DNA of 64,000 nt from Mycobacterium sp. ST-F2 (GCF_001905655.1 NZ_JMHT01000034.1:1-64000), one strand, 5' to 3'; positions 8,148 through 17,490 are shown, numbered from the stretch's first letter. Numbers and translations: made by a program. Notes: a model not told the origin generated them from the letters alone.

Positions 8148-10999
8148 ACCTGGCGTCCGGTCTTCGGGTCGTAGGTGACCTCGACGGGCACCACCTGGTC
8201 GGTCGGAAGCACCTCCACCCATTGGTCGAATACCTGGAAGTCTTCAGTGCCGGGCGTCGCGCGAAAACCTCCGTCGAGCGGATAGAACCCGTGCTCGTAG
8301 ACCTTGTCGATGGGGGTCGCCGACACCCTGTTGTCGTCGTTGATCTCGTCACTCGGATAGCGGCCCACCTTCAGGGCGTCGCTGTGTTTCTTGGCCACCA
8401 TGTCGCACAGGTGGTTGATGGCGTCGCGCACCGTGGGAGATGGTCCGGTGTGAGGAATCTGGGCCAGTTCGTCGGCCGGCGCCGTGTACTGATCGTCCAG
8501 TCCGTCGGTGCCTTCGATGTGGAGCCGCTGCAGCCAGTTCATCGCCGCGCGTTCCTTGCCCGGCCGAATCGGGATCACCGCCTTGACCCACGGCGCGTTG
8601 AGGAACGCGTTGCGAAGGTTGTCCCCATCGAGCTGCATCAGCCAGCCCAATGACGCGCCGAGCTTCGCCGGATGGGATTCCTCGGTGATGTAGTAGTCGT
8701 CGACGCGGTTGTCGGCACCGCCCCACGACACCGTGTCCATGGATGCGATCTGGCTGGGGTGGCCGGCGGTCGCCGACACGGCACTCGTGATGACGTTCTT
8801 CGTGGCCTCGGACTTCGACTGGCTGAATATCGATCCCACCCTCGCGGCGTCGTGCAGGACCGGCGACGCGGCGATGTCCGACGGCGTCCGCAGCCCGCCC
8901 AGCGATTGGTGGCTCTGGTGCAGGCGGGGGCGCCACCATTCGGGTGCCACGAAGTAGAGCATCTTGTCGACGTCGAAGATCGTGTTGAGCAGCTCGGAGA
9001 CGACGTGCCGGGTGCGGTCGTCAGGCATCGGCAGGTCCTTGGTCAGCATCTCCTGAATCAGGCTGCGGTACACGATGATTCGTTCCTCCTCGCGGAGGTC
9101 TTCGAAGGGGCGCGGCTCGATGTTGCTGGCCTTGTTGATCCGGTCGCGGGCTGCTTCGACGAACGCCTTCTCGTATTCGCGGCGAGTCTGCTCGGTGAAC
9201 TTCTCGGTCGCCGCGGCGTTCTTGACATTGACGTCGTCGAGCGCGGCTTGGGTCGGCTGCCACGTGACCTTCGCCGTCACCCGCAGCGGCGAGACGTTGC
9301 GGAAATTCACGTACTCGAGGTGGATGCCGAACGACATGTCACCGGGCGAATCCTCGACGAGATGGCGGACCGAAATCTCGATGTCGTTGCCGCCGTAGTC
9401 GAATTCGATGATGCCTTTCTCGACCTTGCCGTCCGGGCCGAACTCGTAGCCCGGCCGGTCACACACGGCGACGAAGCCGTCGAAGTCGGCCTTGATCCGC
9501 TCCGGGTCGCCCTCGGTCGTATCGAGGTTGACCTCCTTGCCGTCCTTGTACGCCTCGTCCATGTCGTCTTCGGGGATCGTGTCCTCGGTCATGGGCACGA
9601 ACGGAATGTCGATCGGGTACTCCGTCACGAACGGCGTCGGCATCGGAATGGACTCCGGCGGCGGCACACTGCCCAACTCCGGGTCCTTGGCCAGATGCAC
9701 GAGATTGGCAACGCCGAGCTGGCGACCGGGGTCGTCGACATAGGTCTGCCAGCACAGGTACGTCCCGATGTCCTGCACCTGGACGCCGACCTGCCGCATC
9801 TTGCGCCGCAGTTCGTAATTGAGGAGCTTGTCGCCGTGGTTGGCGAGAACGTAACGGCGGCTTGACGTGTCGGTCGTTTCCGTCACCGTCCGGAAGGTCG
9901 TCTTGTAATTCTTGCGGATCTCCGTGGACAGCTTCTCGGTCTGCTCCCGCATGCGCTTGTGGGTGACCTCCCGCGCCGTCGATTGCGTCTTGCCGATGTC
10001 GATTTTGGCGGACGCGCTCGCGCTGCCCCCGATCCAGCTCTGGTTCGCCGTGGTGTCGACCCCGAACTTGGTGTCAGATTTGTTGTCGGTCTTGACCGCG
10101 TCGGACAGTTCGTCCTGCTCGGTCGTCGACTTCTCCGACTTGAGCACCGTCTCCGTCGAGCTCTCCGTCATACGTTCCTGGAGAGTCTTTCGCGTGCTGA
10201 TCTCGACCAGCTCGACGGTCGCGCCGGGGCTCATCCAGACGTGGCCCACCGGCGGCCCCAGAAAGGTGTCGAACTCGAAGAAGTACTGGCGGAACAGGTG
10301 CACGATCCCCAGCGGTGACAGGCTGACCCGATCCAGATCACGAAACGGGTCCATGTACTCGAGCGGGTCCCGGAACTTGAGTAGCGCCAGCAGTCGGTCG
10401 AGGTTCTTGTCCGGCCGATAGAACAGGTTCTTGAGTTCGTCGAAGTGCTGGTTCTCCTTGAGGTACAAGATGAAACCGGCGACAGCGGACTCGCGGCTCA
10501 GCTGACCGGCAACCATGTCGGTCAGGCCCTCCGACCGCCGGGCAGACTCGGCGCCGACAGCGTCGTGGCTCAGCGCCGCGGTGTGCCACTGCTGAGTTTT
10601 CGGGATCACCACCTTGTCCAGCGTCTTCTGGATTTCCGCGGGCACGATCGCCCGGTCCCAGACCGAGGGGTGGTAGTCGGCGAGCGTCGGTAGCGACTGC
10701 GCGATGCGTTCCAACACGAAGCTGCCACCGAACCGTGTCTCGGCATCCCGTAACTGCGCAGGCTTGAGATTCGCGATGTGGACCAACGGCTTTCGGTCGT
10801 CGAGCTTGAGTTCGAACTGGCTCTTGAACTTCTTGTACAGCGACTCGAAGGCCATGGCCTTGTCTACGGCGAAACCGCGGTCCCACCGGTTCGCCATACG
10901 CTTGGCGCGCCAACCCAGCATCGGCTGATAGACACCGAAGATCTCGCTGGCATAAGGAAGGACATTCGCGTAAGCAGAAAAATCCGTGATCCTCTTCAT
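8144..10999 (-). CDS. Large protein of unknown family, partner of the PLD protein
   Basis: 951 residues from the ATG at 10999, or 964 from a TTG at 11038; neither has a clear RBS. I recognise no family. The N-terminus (to about 280) is mixed helical with aromatic stretches. About 285-430 is highly polar, rich in Ser/Thr/Lys/Glu, and looks like a long amphipathic helix or coiled coil. Next come a CWQTYVDDPGRQLG segment, an acidic proline-rich linker (SVPPPESIPMPTPF), a beta-rich block (GIIEFDYGGNDIEISVRHL) and a helical C-terminal half. No signal peptide or clear membrane span is seen. It is translationally coupled to the PLD gene, so the two probably act together. Confidence 0.7.
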   Translation of the reverse strand: MKRITDFSAYANVLPYASEIFGVYQPMLGWRAKRMANRWDRGFAVDKAMAFESLYKKFKSQFELKLDDRKPLVHIANLKPAQLRDAETRFGGSFVLERIAQSLPTLADYHPSVWDRAIVPAEIQKTLDKVVIPKTQQWHTAALSHDAVGAESARRSEGLTDMVAGQLSRESAVAGFILYLKENQHFDELKNLFYRPDKNLDRLLALLKFRDPLEYMDPFRDLDRVSLSPLGIVHLFRQYFFEFDTFLGPPVGHVWMSPGATVELVEISTRKTLQERMTESSTETVLKSEKSTTEQDELSDAVKTDNKSDTKFGVDTTANQSWIGGSASASAKIDIGKTQSTAREVTHKRMREQTEKLSTEIRKNYKTTFRTVTETTDTSSRRYVLANHGDKLLNYELRRKMRQVGVQVQDIGTYLCWQTYVDDPGRQLGVANLVHLAKDPELGSVPPPESIPMPTPFVTEYPIDIPFVPMTEDTIPEDDMDEAYKDGKEVNLDTTEGDPERIKADFDGFVAVCDRPGYEFGPDGKVEKGIIEFDYGGNDIEISVRHLVEDSPGDMSFGIHLEYVNFRNVSPLRVTAKVTWQPTQAALDDVNVKNAAATEKFTEQTRREYEKAFVEAARDRINKASNIEPRPFEDLREEERIIVYRSLIQEMLTKDLPMPDDRTRHVVSELLNTIFDVDKMLYFVAPEWWRPRLHQSHQSLGGLRTPSDIAASPVLHDAARVGSIFSQSKSEATKNVITSAVSATAGHPSQIASMDTVSWGGADNRVDDYYITEESHPAKLGASLGWLMQLDGDNLRNAFLNAPWVKAVIPIRPGKERAAMNWLQRLHIEGTDGLDDQYTAPADELAQIPHTGPSPTVRDAINHLCDMVAKKHSDALKVGRYPSDEINDDNRVSATPIDKVYEHGFYPLDGGFRATPGTEDFQVFDQWVEVLPTDQVVPVEVTYDPKTGRQV

Positions 11000-11051
11000 G
11001 AGAAGACGATAGTTCTCAGCCGCTTCCCAGGAAGGCAATCGCGCCGGACGG

Positions 11052-13949
11052 TCAGCTCAGGTTTGTTGCGGGTTCGGCCCGGTATACCCGACGGCCGGCG
11101 GGGCGGCGCGGCGCCCGTTCCCGGCGCGCCACGGTCCGCGCCAGCACGCCGCGCACCAGCGGCACCGGCGACCACCAGAACCACCGCCCGAGCAGCCCGG
11201 CGATGCCCGGCACCACGAACGTCCGCACGATCAGGGTGTCGATCAGCAGGCCGACGCCGATGGTGGTGCCGACCTGTTCGATGCTCAGCACGTCGCTGGA
11301 CAGCATGGCGAACATGGTGATGCCGAAGACGATTCCGGCGGTGGTCACGACACCGCCAGTGCCGCCGAAGGCGCGGATCATCCCCGTTCTCAGCCCGCCG
11401 GTAATCTCCTCGCGCAGCCGCATGGTCAGCAGCAGGTTGTAGTCCGCTCCGACGGCCACCAGCGCGATCAACGCGATGGACGGCACCGCCCAGTGCAGGT
11501 CTTTGCCCAGCAGGTACTGCCAGATGAACGTGCTCACCCCGAGCGCCGAGGCATACGACACCACCACCGTGCCGATCACGACCGCCGCAGCCACCGGGCT
11601 GCGCAGCATGATGAGGATGATCAGGAACACCAGCGCCAGCGCGACTCCGGCCAGCAGCAGGAAGTCGTCGGAGACGTAGCCGCGCAGCTCTGCCGTACCG
11701 GTGCCGAAACCGGTGACATACACGGTGTTTCGGACCAGCGTGCCCTCTTTCGTCGCCTCCCGCACTGCCGCGAGGATCTCGGGTGAGCGCAGCGCCCCGT
11801 CGGTGCCGAACACCTTGCCGTCGCCGTAGACGAGCAGGCGCGTCGATCGGCCGTCGGGCGCGAAGTACAGCCCGGCGGCGCGCTGGAAGCGTGGGTCCTG
11901 CCAGGCGCGCTGCGGCAGATAGAAGCCACCCGAGGCGCTGTCCTGGAAGTCCGCCCGCACCCCGCGCAGATAGTCCGTCAGCCCGGTGAACATGCCGCGG
12001 GTCTCGCCCACGGTCTTGGTCAATTGTGCTGTCACCGAACCGAGTTGGTCGACGGCGGCGCGCATCGACCGCACCGACGCCTGGGCACCCGTCAGCGACC
12101 GGGCCATGTCCGTGGTACCGGCGCTGAATCCCACCGTGCTGTCGGTCAGGGTGCCGGTGGCTGCCACGACGGAGTCCATGGGTTCGACGACTCTGAGCAC
12201 CAGCGAGCAGATGGCGTCACCCGCGCAATTCGGGTTGGCGTTCGTGAAGCCGCGCAGCGGGTCCATGTACTGCGACACCGTCGTGACGTTGTCGCGCAAC
12301 TGCTGCATGCCACCGTGCATGGCATCGATCCCCGAGCCGAGCTGCCCGAGCCCGCGCACGCTGCCGCCGAGCCCGTTCTGCAATTGCGTTATCGCCGAAG
12401 AGAACTGGTCCAATGTGCCCGAGAGCTGGTTGACCGCGCCCAGCCGCTTGCTCAGCTGGGCCGCCCCGTCGTCGAGCTGATCGGCGATGGTGCCGGCCTG
12501 GTCGGTCAGAGCCGCCTGCTCGGGCACCGAGCCCGACGGGCGCGACGCGGACTGCACCATGCGAATACCGGGAATCTCCATGACCTTTCGGGTCACCCGC
12601 TCGACAGCGATGACACCGGCCGGGTTGCGCAGGTCGTGGTCGGTCTCGATGGAGACGATCTCGGGCAGCAACCGGTTGGGCGGGAAATGGCGGTCCATGG
12701 CCTGGTACCCGCGGTTGGCGTGCGTGGAATCCGGTTGAGCGGCAAGCTCATCGAAGCCCAGCCGCACGCCGACGACCGGCAGGGCGCAGACCACCAGGAC
12801 AAGGCCCGAGGCCACCAGCACCGGCCCCGGCCAGCGGGTGACGACGGTGCCGACCCGGCGCCAGCTCCGACCGGGCACCTTGACGGTGGCGCGCGCCCGG
12901 GGTTGAGCCAGACCATGCCGGCCGGCCAGCCCGATGAACGCGGGCAACAACGTCAGAGAGGCGAACATTCCGGCGAGAATGCCGATGGCACAGGGCAAGC
13001 CGGCACTGCGCAGCATGCCGACCTGAGCGAACAGCAGGCACGCCAGCGCTGCCGCGATGGTCAGGCCCGACGCCGCGATCACCGGCGCGACGCTGCGGTT
13101 CGCGATCACCAGCGCGTCCTCGTGGTCGACGCCCGCGCGCCGCTGTTCGTGATAGCGACCCAGCAGGAAGATGCCGTAATCCGTTGCCGCACCGAGCACC
13201 ATCGCGGCCAGCAGAGATACCGAGAAGATCGACACCTCGATCAGATCCCGCTCCCCCAAGGTCGCCACGACGCCCCGCGCGACCCCGAGGCCCAGCCCGA
13301 CGGTCAGCAGCGGAATCGCCGCCGTGACCACCGACCGGTACACGACGAACAACAACACCGCGATCAGTGCCACCGTGACCCCGGTGATCATCAGCATCTG
13401 CTTGTCGATCGCGGTCAGCTCATCGGCAATGGTGGCACCGGGCCCGGTGACGTACGCGTGCAGGCCCGCCGGCGCGGGCGCGGCAGCGACCATCCACCGC
13501 ACCGTATCCAGCGCGGCATTGGCCTTGGCCGCGCCGAGCTCGCCGCGAATCCGTAGCATCGTGTAGACGGCCTTGCCGTCGGTGCTCTGCGCGCCCGCTG
13601 CGGTCACGGGGTCGGACCACAGATCCATCACCGAATCCACGTTCTCGGTATCCGCGCGCAATGTGCTCAGCAGGCGCTCGTAGTAGGCCCGCTCGGGCGC
13701 GCCGAGCGGGCGATCACTCTCCAGCACCAGGTAATTGAGGTTGCCGCCCGAGCCGTCGTGGAACTGCCGGTCCATCTGTACCCCGGCCAGGTTCACCGGA
13801 GCATCCGCGGGCAGGAAGCCCCGCGCATGGGTGTGTGCGGTGGTTTCCACCTGCGGCACAAGGAGATTGCCCGCCGCCGCGGCCAGCACCCACAATCCGA
13901 TGATCAGGACCGCGAAGCGGCTGCAGAATCTTGCGATGGCGTCCCACAT
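11052..13949 (-). CDS. MMPL-family RND transporter
   Basis: 965 residues with duplicated RND architecture: TM1, a periplasmic loop, TM2-6, a second large periplasmic region with helical hairpins (about 450-700), and TM8-12. The proton-relay Asp-Tyr pairs of MMPL proteins are present, ATDYGIFLLGRY near residue 256 and GADYNLLLTMRL near 836. This resembles the mycobacterial MMPL proteins that export lipids or toxic compounds. It has no MmpS partner nearby. It is divergent from a sensor kinase/response regulator pair with a perfect palindrome between them, which suggests an envelope-stress or drug-induced pump under that system. Confidence 0.88.
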   Translation of the reverse strand: MWDAIARFCSRFAVLIIGLWVLAAAAGNLLVPQVETTAHTHARGFLPADAPVNLAGVQMDRQFHDGSGGNLNYLVLESDRPLGAPERAYYERLLSTLRADTENVDSVMDLWSDPVTAAGAQSTDGKAVYTMLRIRGELGAAKANAALDTVRWMVAAAPAPAGLHAYVTGPGATIADELTAIDKQMLMITGVTVALIAVLLFVVYRSVVTAAIPLLTVGLGLGVARGVVATLGERDLIEVSIFSVSLLAAMVLGAATDYGIFLLGRYHEQRRAGVDHEDALVIANRSVAPVIAASGLTIAAALACLLFAQVGMLRSAGLPCAIGILAGMFASLTLLPAFIGLAGRHGLAQPRARATVKVPGRSWRRVGTVVTRWPGPVLVASGLVLVVCALPVVGVRLGFDELAAQPDSTHANRGYQAMDRHFPPNRLLPEIVSIETDHDLRNPAGVIAVERVTRKVMEIPGIRMVQSASRPSGSVPEQAALTDQAGTIADQLDDGAAQLSKRLGAVNQLSGTLDQFSSAITQLQNGLGGSVRGLGQLGSGIDAMHGGMQQLRDNVTTVSQYMDPLRGFTNANPNCAGDAICSLVLRVVEPMDSVVAATGTLTDSTVGFSAGTTDMARSLTGAQASVRSMRAAVDQLGSVTAQLTKTVGETRGMFTGLTDYLRGVRADFQDSASGGFYLPQRAWQDPRFQRAAGLYFAPDGRSTRLLVYGDGKVFGTDGALRSPEILAAVREATKEGTLVRNTVYVTGFGTGTAELRGYVSDDFLLLAGVALALVFLIILIMLRSPVAAAVVIGTVVVSYASALGVSTFIWQYLLGKDLHWAVPSIALIALVAVGADYNLLLTMRLREEITGGLRTGMIRAFGGTGGVVTTAGIVFGITMFAMLSSDVLSIEQVGTTIGVGLLIDTLIVRTFVVPGIAGLLGRWFWWSPVPLVRGVLARTVARRERAPRRPAGRRVYRAEPATNLS

Positions 13950-14010
13950 GGCATCCGAAGCTACGAGCGGGCAGGGTTCGGAAGCGTCGTGCTGCGGACG
14001 AGACCCCGCC

Positions 14011-14026
14011 TCCTACCGTGGTAGGA
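14011..14026. promoter_or_regulatory. Perfect palindrome in the MMPL/two-component divergent promoter
   Basis: TCCTACC-GT-GGTAGGA has perfect 7-base arms and a 2-base centre, 61 bases before the MMPL start and 58 before the kinase ATG at 14085. It is the obvious candidate site for the NarL/LuxR-type regulator encoded two genes away, controlling both directions. Confidence 0.6.
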
Positions 14027-14084
14027 CACCCGGGCCACCCCGCGGATGATGTCGAAACCCCGGCGCCGGCTCTACGCTGGCGGT

Positions 14085-15308
14085 ATGGCCTGGCTCCGTG
14101 ACTTTGCGCTGCGTCGGCGCGGCCTCGTGGCCTACCAGTACCCGTTCACGGTCCCGATCGTCATGTACACCGGCACGCTGGTGGTCGCGGCGACCGCCGC
14201 GACACAACGGGATTTCGCCAAGCCGTGGCTGCTGTTCGTCGCCGTCGGACTGGTGTTCGCGCCGATCGTCGCGTTCATCGTGGGCGGCTACAAGCCTTCG
14301 ACAGCCGTCAGCGCGGCGTCGGTGCTCGTCGGGGTGACGCTGCTGTTGCTGTGCTGGCCACCGGTCTTCCTCGACGCGGCGCCGTTTCTGTTGATGTTCA
14401 TGCTCGGTGAGGTGTTCGCACTGGGTCCGTTGCGCATCGGCTTCGCGAGCCTGCTCGCCAGTGCGCTGCTGCTGGTCGGGGCGTCCCGCGCGGGGCACCT
14501 CACCACGTTCGTGCCGTACCTGCTGTTCTTCCTGGCCATCGCCGCGATGATGGGGCACATCCTGCAGTTGCAGCAGCGCCTTGTCCTGGAGGAGCGTGCA
14601 CGCCAGGCCGCCCTCGCCGAGCAGGCCGCGGCCGATGAGCGGCGCCGGATCGCGCGCGAGGTCCACGACGTGATCGCCCACTCGCTGTCGGTGACCATGC
14701 TGCACCTGACCGGGGCCCGGCGCGCCCTACAAGAAGACAACGACGTCGACGAGGCGGTGGACGGTCTGCTCGACGCCGAGCGTCTGGGACGACAGGCCAT
14801 GTCGGACATCCGCCAGACTGTCGGCCTGCTCGGCGCGCGAGATTCCGCCCCGTTACGGCTGGCACCGGAGCCCGGGTTGTCCGACATCCCCGATCTGGTG
14901 ACGAGTTTCGCCGACGCGGGATTGCACGTGGAGTCGAGCATCGAGGTCGACCCGGAGTCGGTCACTCCCGGGATCGGCCTGGGGCTGTACCGGGTGGCGC
15001 AGGAATCGTTGGCGAATATCGCCAAGCACGCCCCGGCGTCGGCGGCGCGGCTGCGGCTTTATCTGGAGAAGGGCACGGCCATCCTGTCTGTCACCAATGA
15101 ACTGACACGACCGGTCACCGGCGAGGCGACGGGCGCCGGTTTGCCGGGGATGCGCCAGCGGATCGCATTGCTCGACGGGCAGTTCGAAGCCGGACCGGGA
15201 CCGGGCGGCTGGACGGTGCAGGCCCGCATCCCGGTGGCGACGGTGCCGGAGGCGCACTGCGCCATGCACCGAATTCTGATGCCACGCCATGAGGTTCGCC
15301 ATGACTGA
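14085..15308 (+). CDS. NarL-type sensor histidine kinase
   Basis: 407 residues from the ATG at 14085 (an alternative ATG at 14046 adds 13). The N-terminal half holds about five or six membrane helices with very short loops, so it probably senses within the membrane. A HisKA_3 dimerisation helix carries the phospho-acceptor in ERRRIAREVHDVIAHSLSV. A small HATPase domain follows, with QESLANIAKHAP as N-box and GAGLPGMRQR as lid region. The usual DxGxG box is poorly kept (SVTNELTRP), as in many actinobacterial members. It overlaps the response-regulator gene by eight bases and forms a two-component system with it. Confidence 0.86.
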   Translation: MAWLRDFALRRRGLVAYQYPFTVPIVMYTGTLVVAATAATQRDFAKPWLLFVAVGLVFAPIVAFIVGGYKPSTAVSAASVLVGVTLLLLCWPPVFLDAAPFLLMFMLGEVFALGPLRIGFASLLASALLLVGASRAGHLTTFVPYLLFFLAIAAMMGHILQLQQRLVLEERARQAALAEQAAADERRRIAREVHDVIAHSLSVTMLHLTGARRALQEDNDVDEAVDGLLDAERLGRQAMSDIRQTVGLLGARDSAPLRLAPEPGLSDIPDLVTSFADAGLHVESSIEVDPESVTPGIGLGLYRVAQESLANIAKHAPASAARLRLYLEKGTAILSVTNELTRPVTGEATGAGLPGMRQRIALLDGQFEAGPGPGGWTVQARIPVATVPEAHCAMHRILMPRHEVRHD

Positions 15309-15951
15309 CGTGGGCGTCCTGCTGGTCGACGACCAGGAACTCGTCCGCTCGGGCCTGCGCCGGATCCTGCGGCGCAAGGACGGCTTCGCCATCGTCGGAG
15401 AGTGCGCCGACGGTGACGAGGTGCCGCGGGAGGTGCTCCGGTGCAGTCCCGACGTCGTGGTGATGGATCTGCGCATGAAGCGGGTCAGCGGCGTCGACGC
15501 CATCCGGGCATTGCGCACCAATGGCGGTCCACCGGCCTTGGCGCTCACCACGTTCGACGACGACGACCTGTTGTCGGCGGCACTGCGCGCCGGGGCGTCG
15601 GGGTTCGTCCTCAAGGACTCACCGGCCGAGGAACTGATCCGGGCCGTGCATGCCGTCGCGCGCGGCGAGGCGTATCTCGATCCGGCCGTCACGGCCCGGG
15701 TGCTGAACGGCTACCGGCGCGCCCCCGGCGCACCGTCCGACGACGTGGCCGACCGGCTCACCGCCCGCGAACTCGACGTGCTGCAGCTGATCGGGTCCGG
15801 CGCGACCAACGCCGAGATCGCGGGCCGCCTGGTCATCTCGGAGGTGACGGTGAAGAGCCACATCGGGCGCATCTTCACCAAACTCGACCTACGGGACCGG
15901 GCGGCGGCGATCGTCTACGCCTACGACCACGGCGTGGTCGCGCCGAAATAG
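15301..15951 (+). CDS. NarL/LuxR-family response regulator
   Basis: 216 residues from the ATG at 15301; an ATG at 15289 is also in frame. The receiver domain has the acidic pair LLVDDQE, the phospho-acceptor Asp in VVVMDLRMKRVSGVDA, the conserved Thr in ALTTFDDDD and Lys in FVLKDSPAEE. The C-terminal LuxR helix-turn-helix is LTARELDVLQLIGSGATNAEIA...ISEVTVKSHIGRIFTKL. It is the partner of the adjoining kinase and is predicted to bind the palindrome at 14011-14026. Confidence 0.92.
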   Translation: MTDVGVLLVDDQELVRSGLRRILRRKDGFAIVGECADGDEVPREVLRCSPDVVVMDLRMKRVSGVDAIRALRTNGGPPALALTTFDDDDLLSAALRAGASGFVLKDSPAEELIRAVHAVARGEAYLDPAVTARVLNGYRRAPGAPSDDVADRLTARELDVLQLIGSGATNAEIAGRLVISEVTVKSHIGRIFTKLDLRDRAAAIVYAYDHGVVAPK

Positions 15952-15960
15952 CCGAACTGC

Positions 15961-16812
15961 CTACTCGGCGAAAACCCCGCGCATGGCGTCGGCGCCGAAC
16001 ATCGGCTCCATCATGGCCGAGAAGTCCGGGCCGCGACGCAGCCCCTGGCCGCCGTCGACGTTGATGACCTGACCCGAGATGTACGCGCCCCCGTCGCTGA
16101 GCAGGAACAGGGCCAGGTTGGCGACGTCCTCGGCCTCGCCGGCCCGGGGAATCGGGGTGCACTCCGTGTAGTCGTCACGCACCTGCGGGATTTGGAAGAT
16201 GCTGGCCGCCACGAGATCGGTGCGGATCAGCCCGGGGCGGATGCTGTTGGCGCGCACCCACGAGGCGCCGAGCTCGTCGGCCGCCAGCTGGACCAGGTGG
16301 TCGAGCGCGGACTTGGTGACGCCGTACGGCCCGAACCAGCGGTGGGTGTTGCTCGCCGCGATCGACGAGATGCCGACGAACGAGCCGCCGCCGCCGCGCA
16401 CCATCGCCCGACCGGTGTGCTTCAGCACGTACATGCTGCCGTTGACGTTCAGGTCGACGGTCTTGCGCCACATCTCGGAATCCTGGTGCGTGATGGGCCC
16501 GACGGTCAGCGAGCCACCGGCGCAGTGCACGGCGCCCCACAGCTTCCCGTTGAAGGCAGTGGCCGCCTCGACGGCACGGATGACGTCGTCCTCGTTTGTC
16601 ACGTCGGCGACCTCGTACCGAATCGCACCGGGTCCGCCGGCAGCCGCGATCTCCTCGACGGCAGATTGCAGCGTGGCCTCGGTGCGGCCGACGATGAGGG
16701 CGTTGCCGCCGGCGGCCACGACGCCTTGTGCGACGGCCTTGCCGATTCCGCTGCCACCGCCGGTGATCAACACCGTCCGATCTGTCAGCCAACCCTGGAC
16801 TGAAAACTGCAC
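15961..16812 (-). CDS. Short-chain dehydrogenase/reductase
   Basis: 283 residues. The nucleotide motif TGGGSGIGKA is near the N-terminus, then HCAGG in place of NNAG, catalytic Ser in GISSIAASN and the YGVTK pair. The C-terminal end is YISGQVINVDGG. The GTG at 16812 is chosen because AGGAGA lies six bases before it; longer in-frame starts (16827, 16860) run into the palindrome region. The substrate is unknown. It converges on the response-regulator gene with nine bases between stops. Confidence 0.85.
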   Translation of the reverse strand: MQFSVQGWLTDRTVLITGGGSGIGKAVAQGVVAAGGNALIVGRTEATLQSAVEEIAAAGGPGAIRYEVADVTNEDDVIRAVEAATAFNGKLWGAVHCAGGSLTVGPITHQDSEMWRKTVDLNVNGSMYVLKHTGRAMVRGGGGSFVGISSIAASNTHRWFGPYGVTKSALDHLVQLAADELGASWVRANSIRPGLIRTDLVAASIFQIPQVRDDYTECTPIPRAGEAEDVANLALFLLSDGGAYISGQVINVDGGQGLRRGPDFSAMMEPMFGADAMRGVFAE

Positions 16813-16850
16813 CGACGTTCTCCTCATAGACAGGTCGACGGGGACATATC

Positions 16851-16880
16851 TTGTATACACTTTTCAAAAGTTGTACACAA
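16851..16880. promoter_or_regulatory. Compound palindrome upstream of the SDR gene
   Basis: Two boxes, TGTATACA (16852-16859) and TGTACA (16872-16877), flank a perfect palindrome ACTTTTCAAAAGT (16859-16871). The outer halves also pair with each other with a one-base slip. Lying about 40 bases upstream of the SDR start, it resembles a GntR- or TetR-type operator. No regulator gene is adjacent. Confidence 0.5.
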
Positions 16881-16963
16881 TGCTGGTCGGGCGGCCAATT
16901 TCCGCACTCGCTGCACGGCACCTGGGCGTACGCTGAAATTTTCCCCGACGAAAGCGTGACGCC

Positions 16964-17281
16964 ATGGCCATCCACCCGATGTACCAACGGCTCCTGGTCA
17001 CCGGCGGCTTCGCCATCGCGACGGTCGCCGCTCCCGCCTTGTTGGCTCTCGTCAGCCCGGCGGCGACCACACTGCTCGGAGACACCAACTGTCCGCCGGG
17101 CATGACGGAAAACCCCGTCAGCGGCTCCTGTTACGGGAGCGGCAACGTCCAGGCCCCCGGGCCGGTCGAAGCGGCCCCGAACCAGCTCGGCGAAGTCGAT
17201 GGCATTCCCTGCACCGGCCGCAACACCGGCGAATGCATCGGTCTCTCAGAAGAGCAGGTGCCCGGCGTGCAGCCGCACTGA
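16964..17281 (+). CDS. Small secreted protein of unknown function
   Basis: 105 residues. Residues 1-35 form a signal peptide (MYQRLLVTGG, then an Ala/Leu/Val-rich core ending near SPAAT). The mature part is short, rich in Pro and Gly, and has four cysteines (NCPPG, GSCYG, IPCTG, GECIG) that could make two disulfides. I do not recognise the family; similar small cysteine-containing exported proteins are common in mycobacteria. It is transcribed toward the 54-residue gene. Confidence 0.65.
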   Translation: MAIHPMYQRLLVTGGFAIATVAAPALLALVSPAATTLLGDTNCPPGMTENPVSGSCYGSGNVQAPGPVEAAPNQLGEVDGIPCTGRNTGECIGLSEEQVPGVQPH

Positions 17282-17325
17282 TCGGTGGGTTCGAGCCCGT
17301 AACAACAGTCGCCTAAGGTTGTGTA

Positions 17326-17486
17326 ATGCCCGCAAAAACTGATCCCGCCGATATCGGCGACGTGGAGCCCCTGGCCGACAGCACCGCCCGTCAGGCCCGC
17401 CGGGTCGTCGCCGCGTACGCCAACGATGCCGACGAATGTCGCATGTTCCTGTCCATGCTGGGTATCGGGCCCACGAAGCTCGACGC

Positions 17487-17490
<4 letters not shown>
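17326..17490 (+). CDS. 54-residue conserved protein coupled to otsA (Rv3489-like)
   Basis: The ATG at 17326 opens a 54-codon frame ending in GIGPTKLDA, overlapping the otsA GTG start by four bases. The N-terminus is acidic; the middle is helical ([27 protein letters not shown]). Its size and place match the small gene Rv3489 before otsA in M. tuberculosis. The function is unknown. Because of the overlap its translation should feed otsA translation. The frame has mycobacterial codon bias. Confidence 0.78.

Noticed and set aside
12024..13556. 510-codon plus-strand open frame
   Set aside because: It lies opposite the MMPL transporter gene and has an Arg/His/Gln-rich composition without domains; it is the usual antisense shadow of high-GC DNA.
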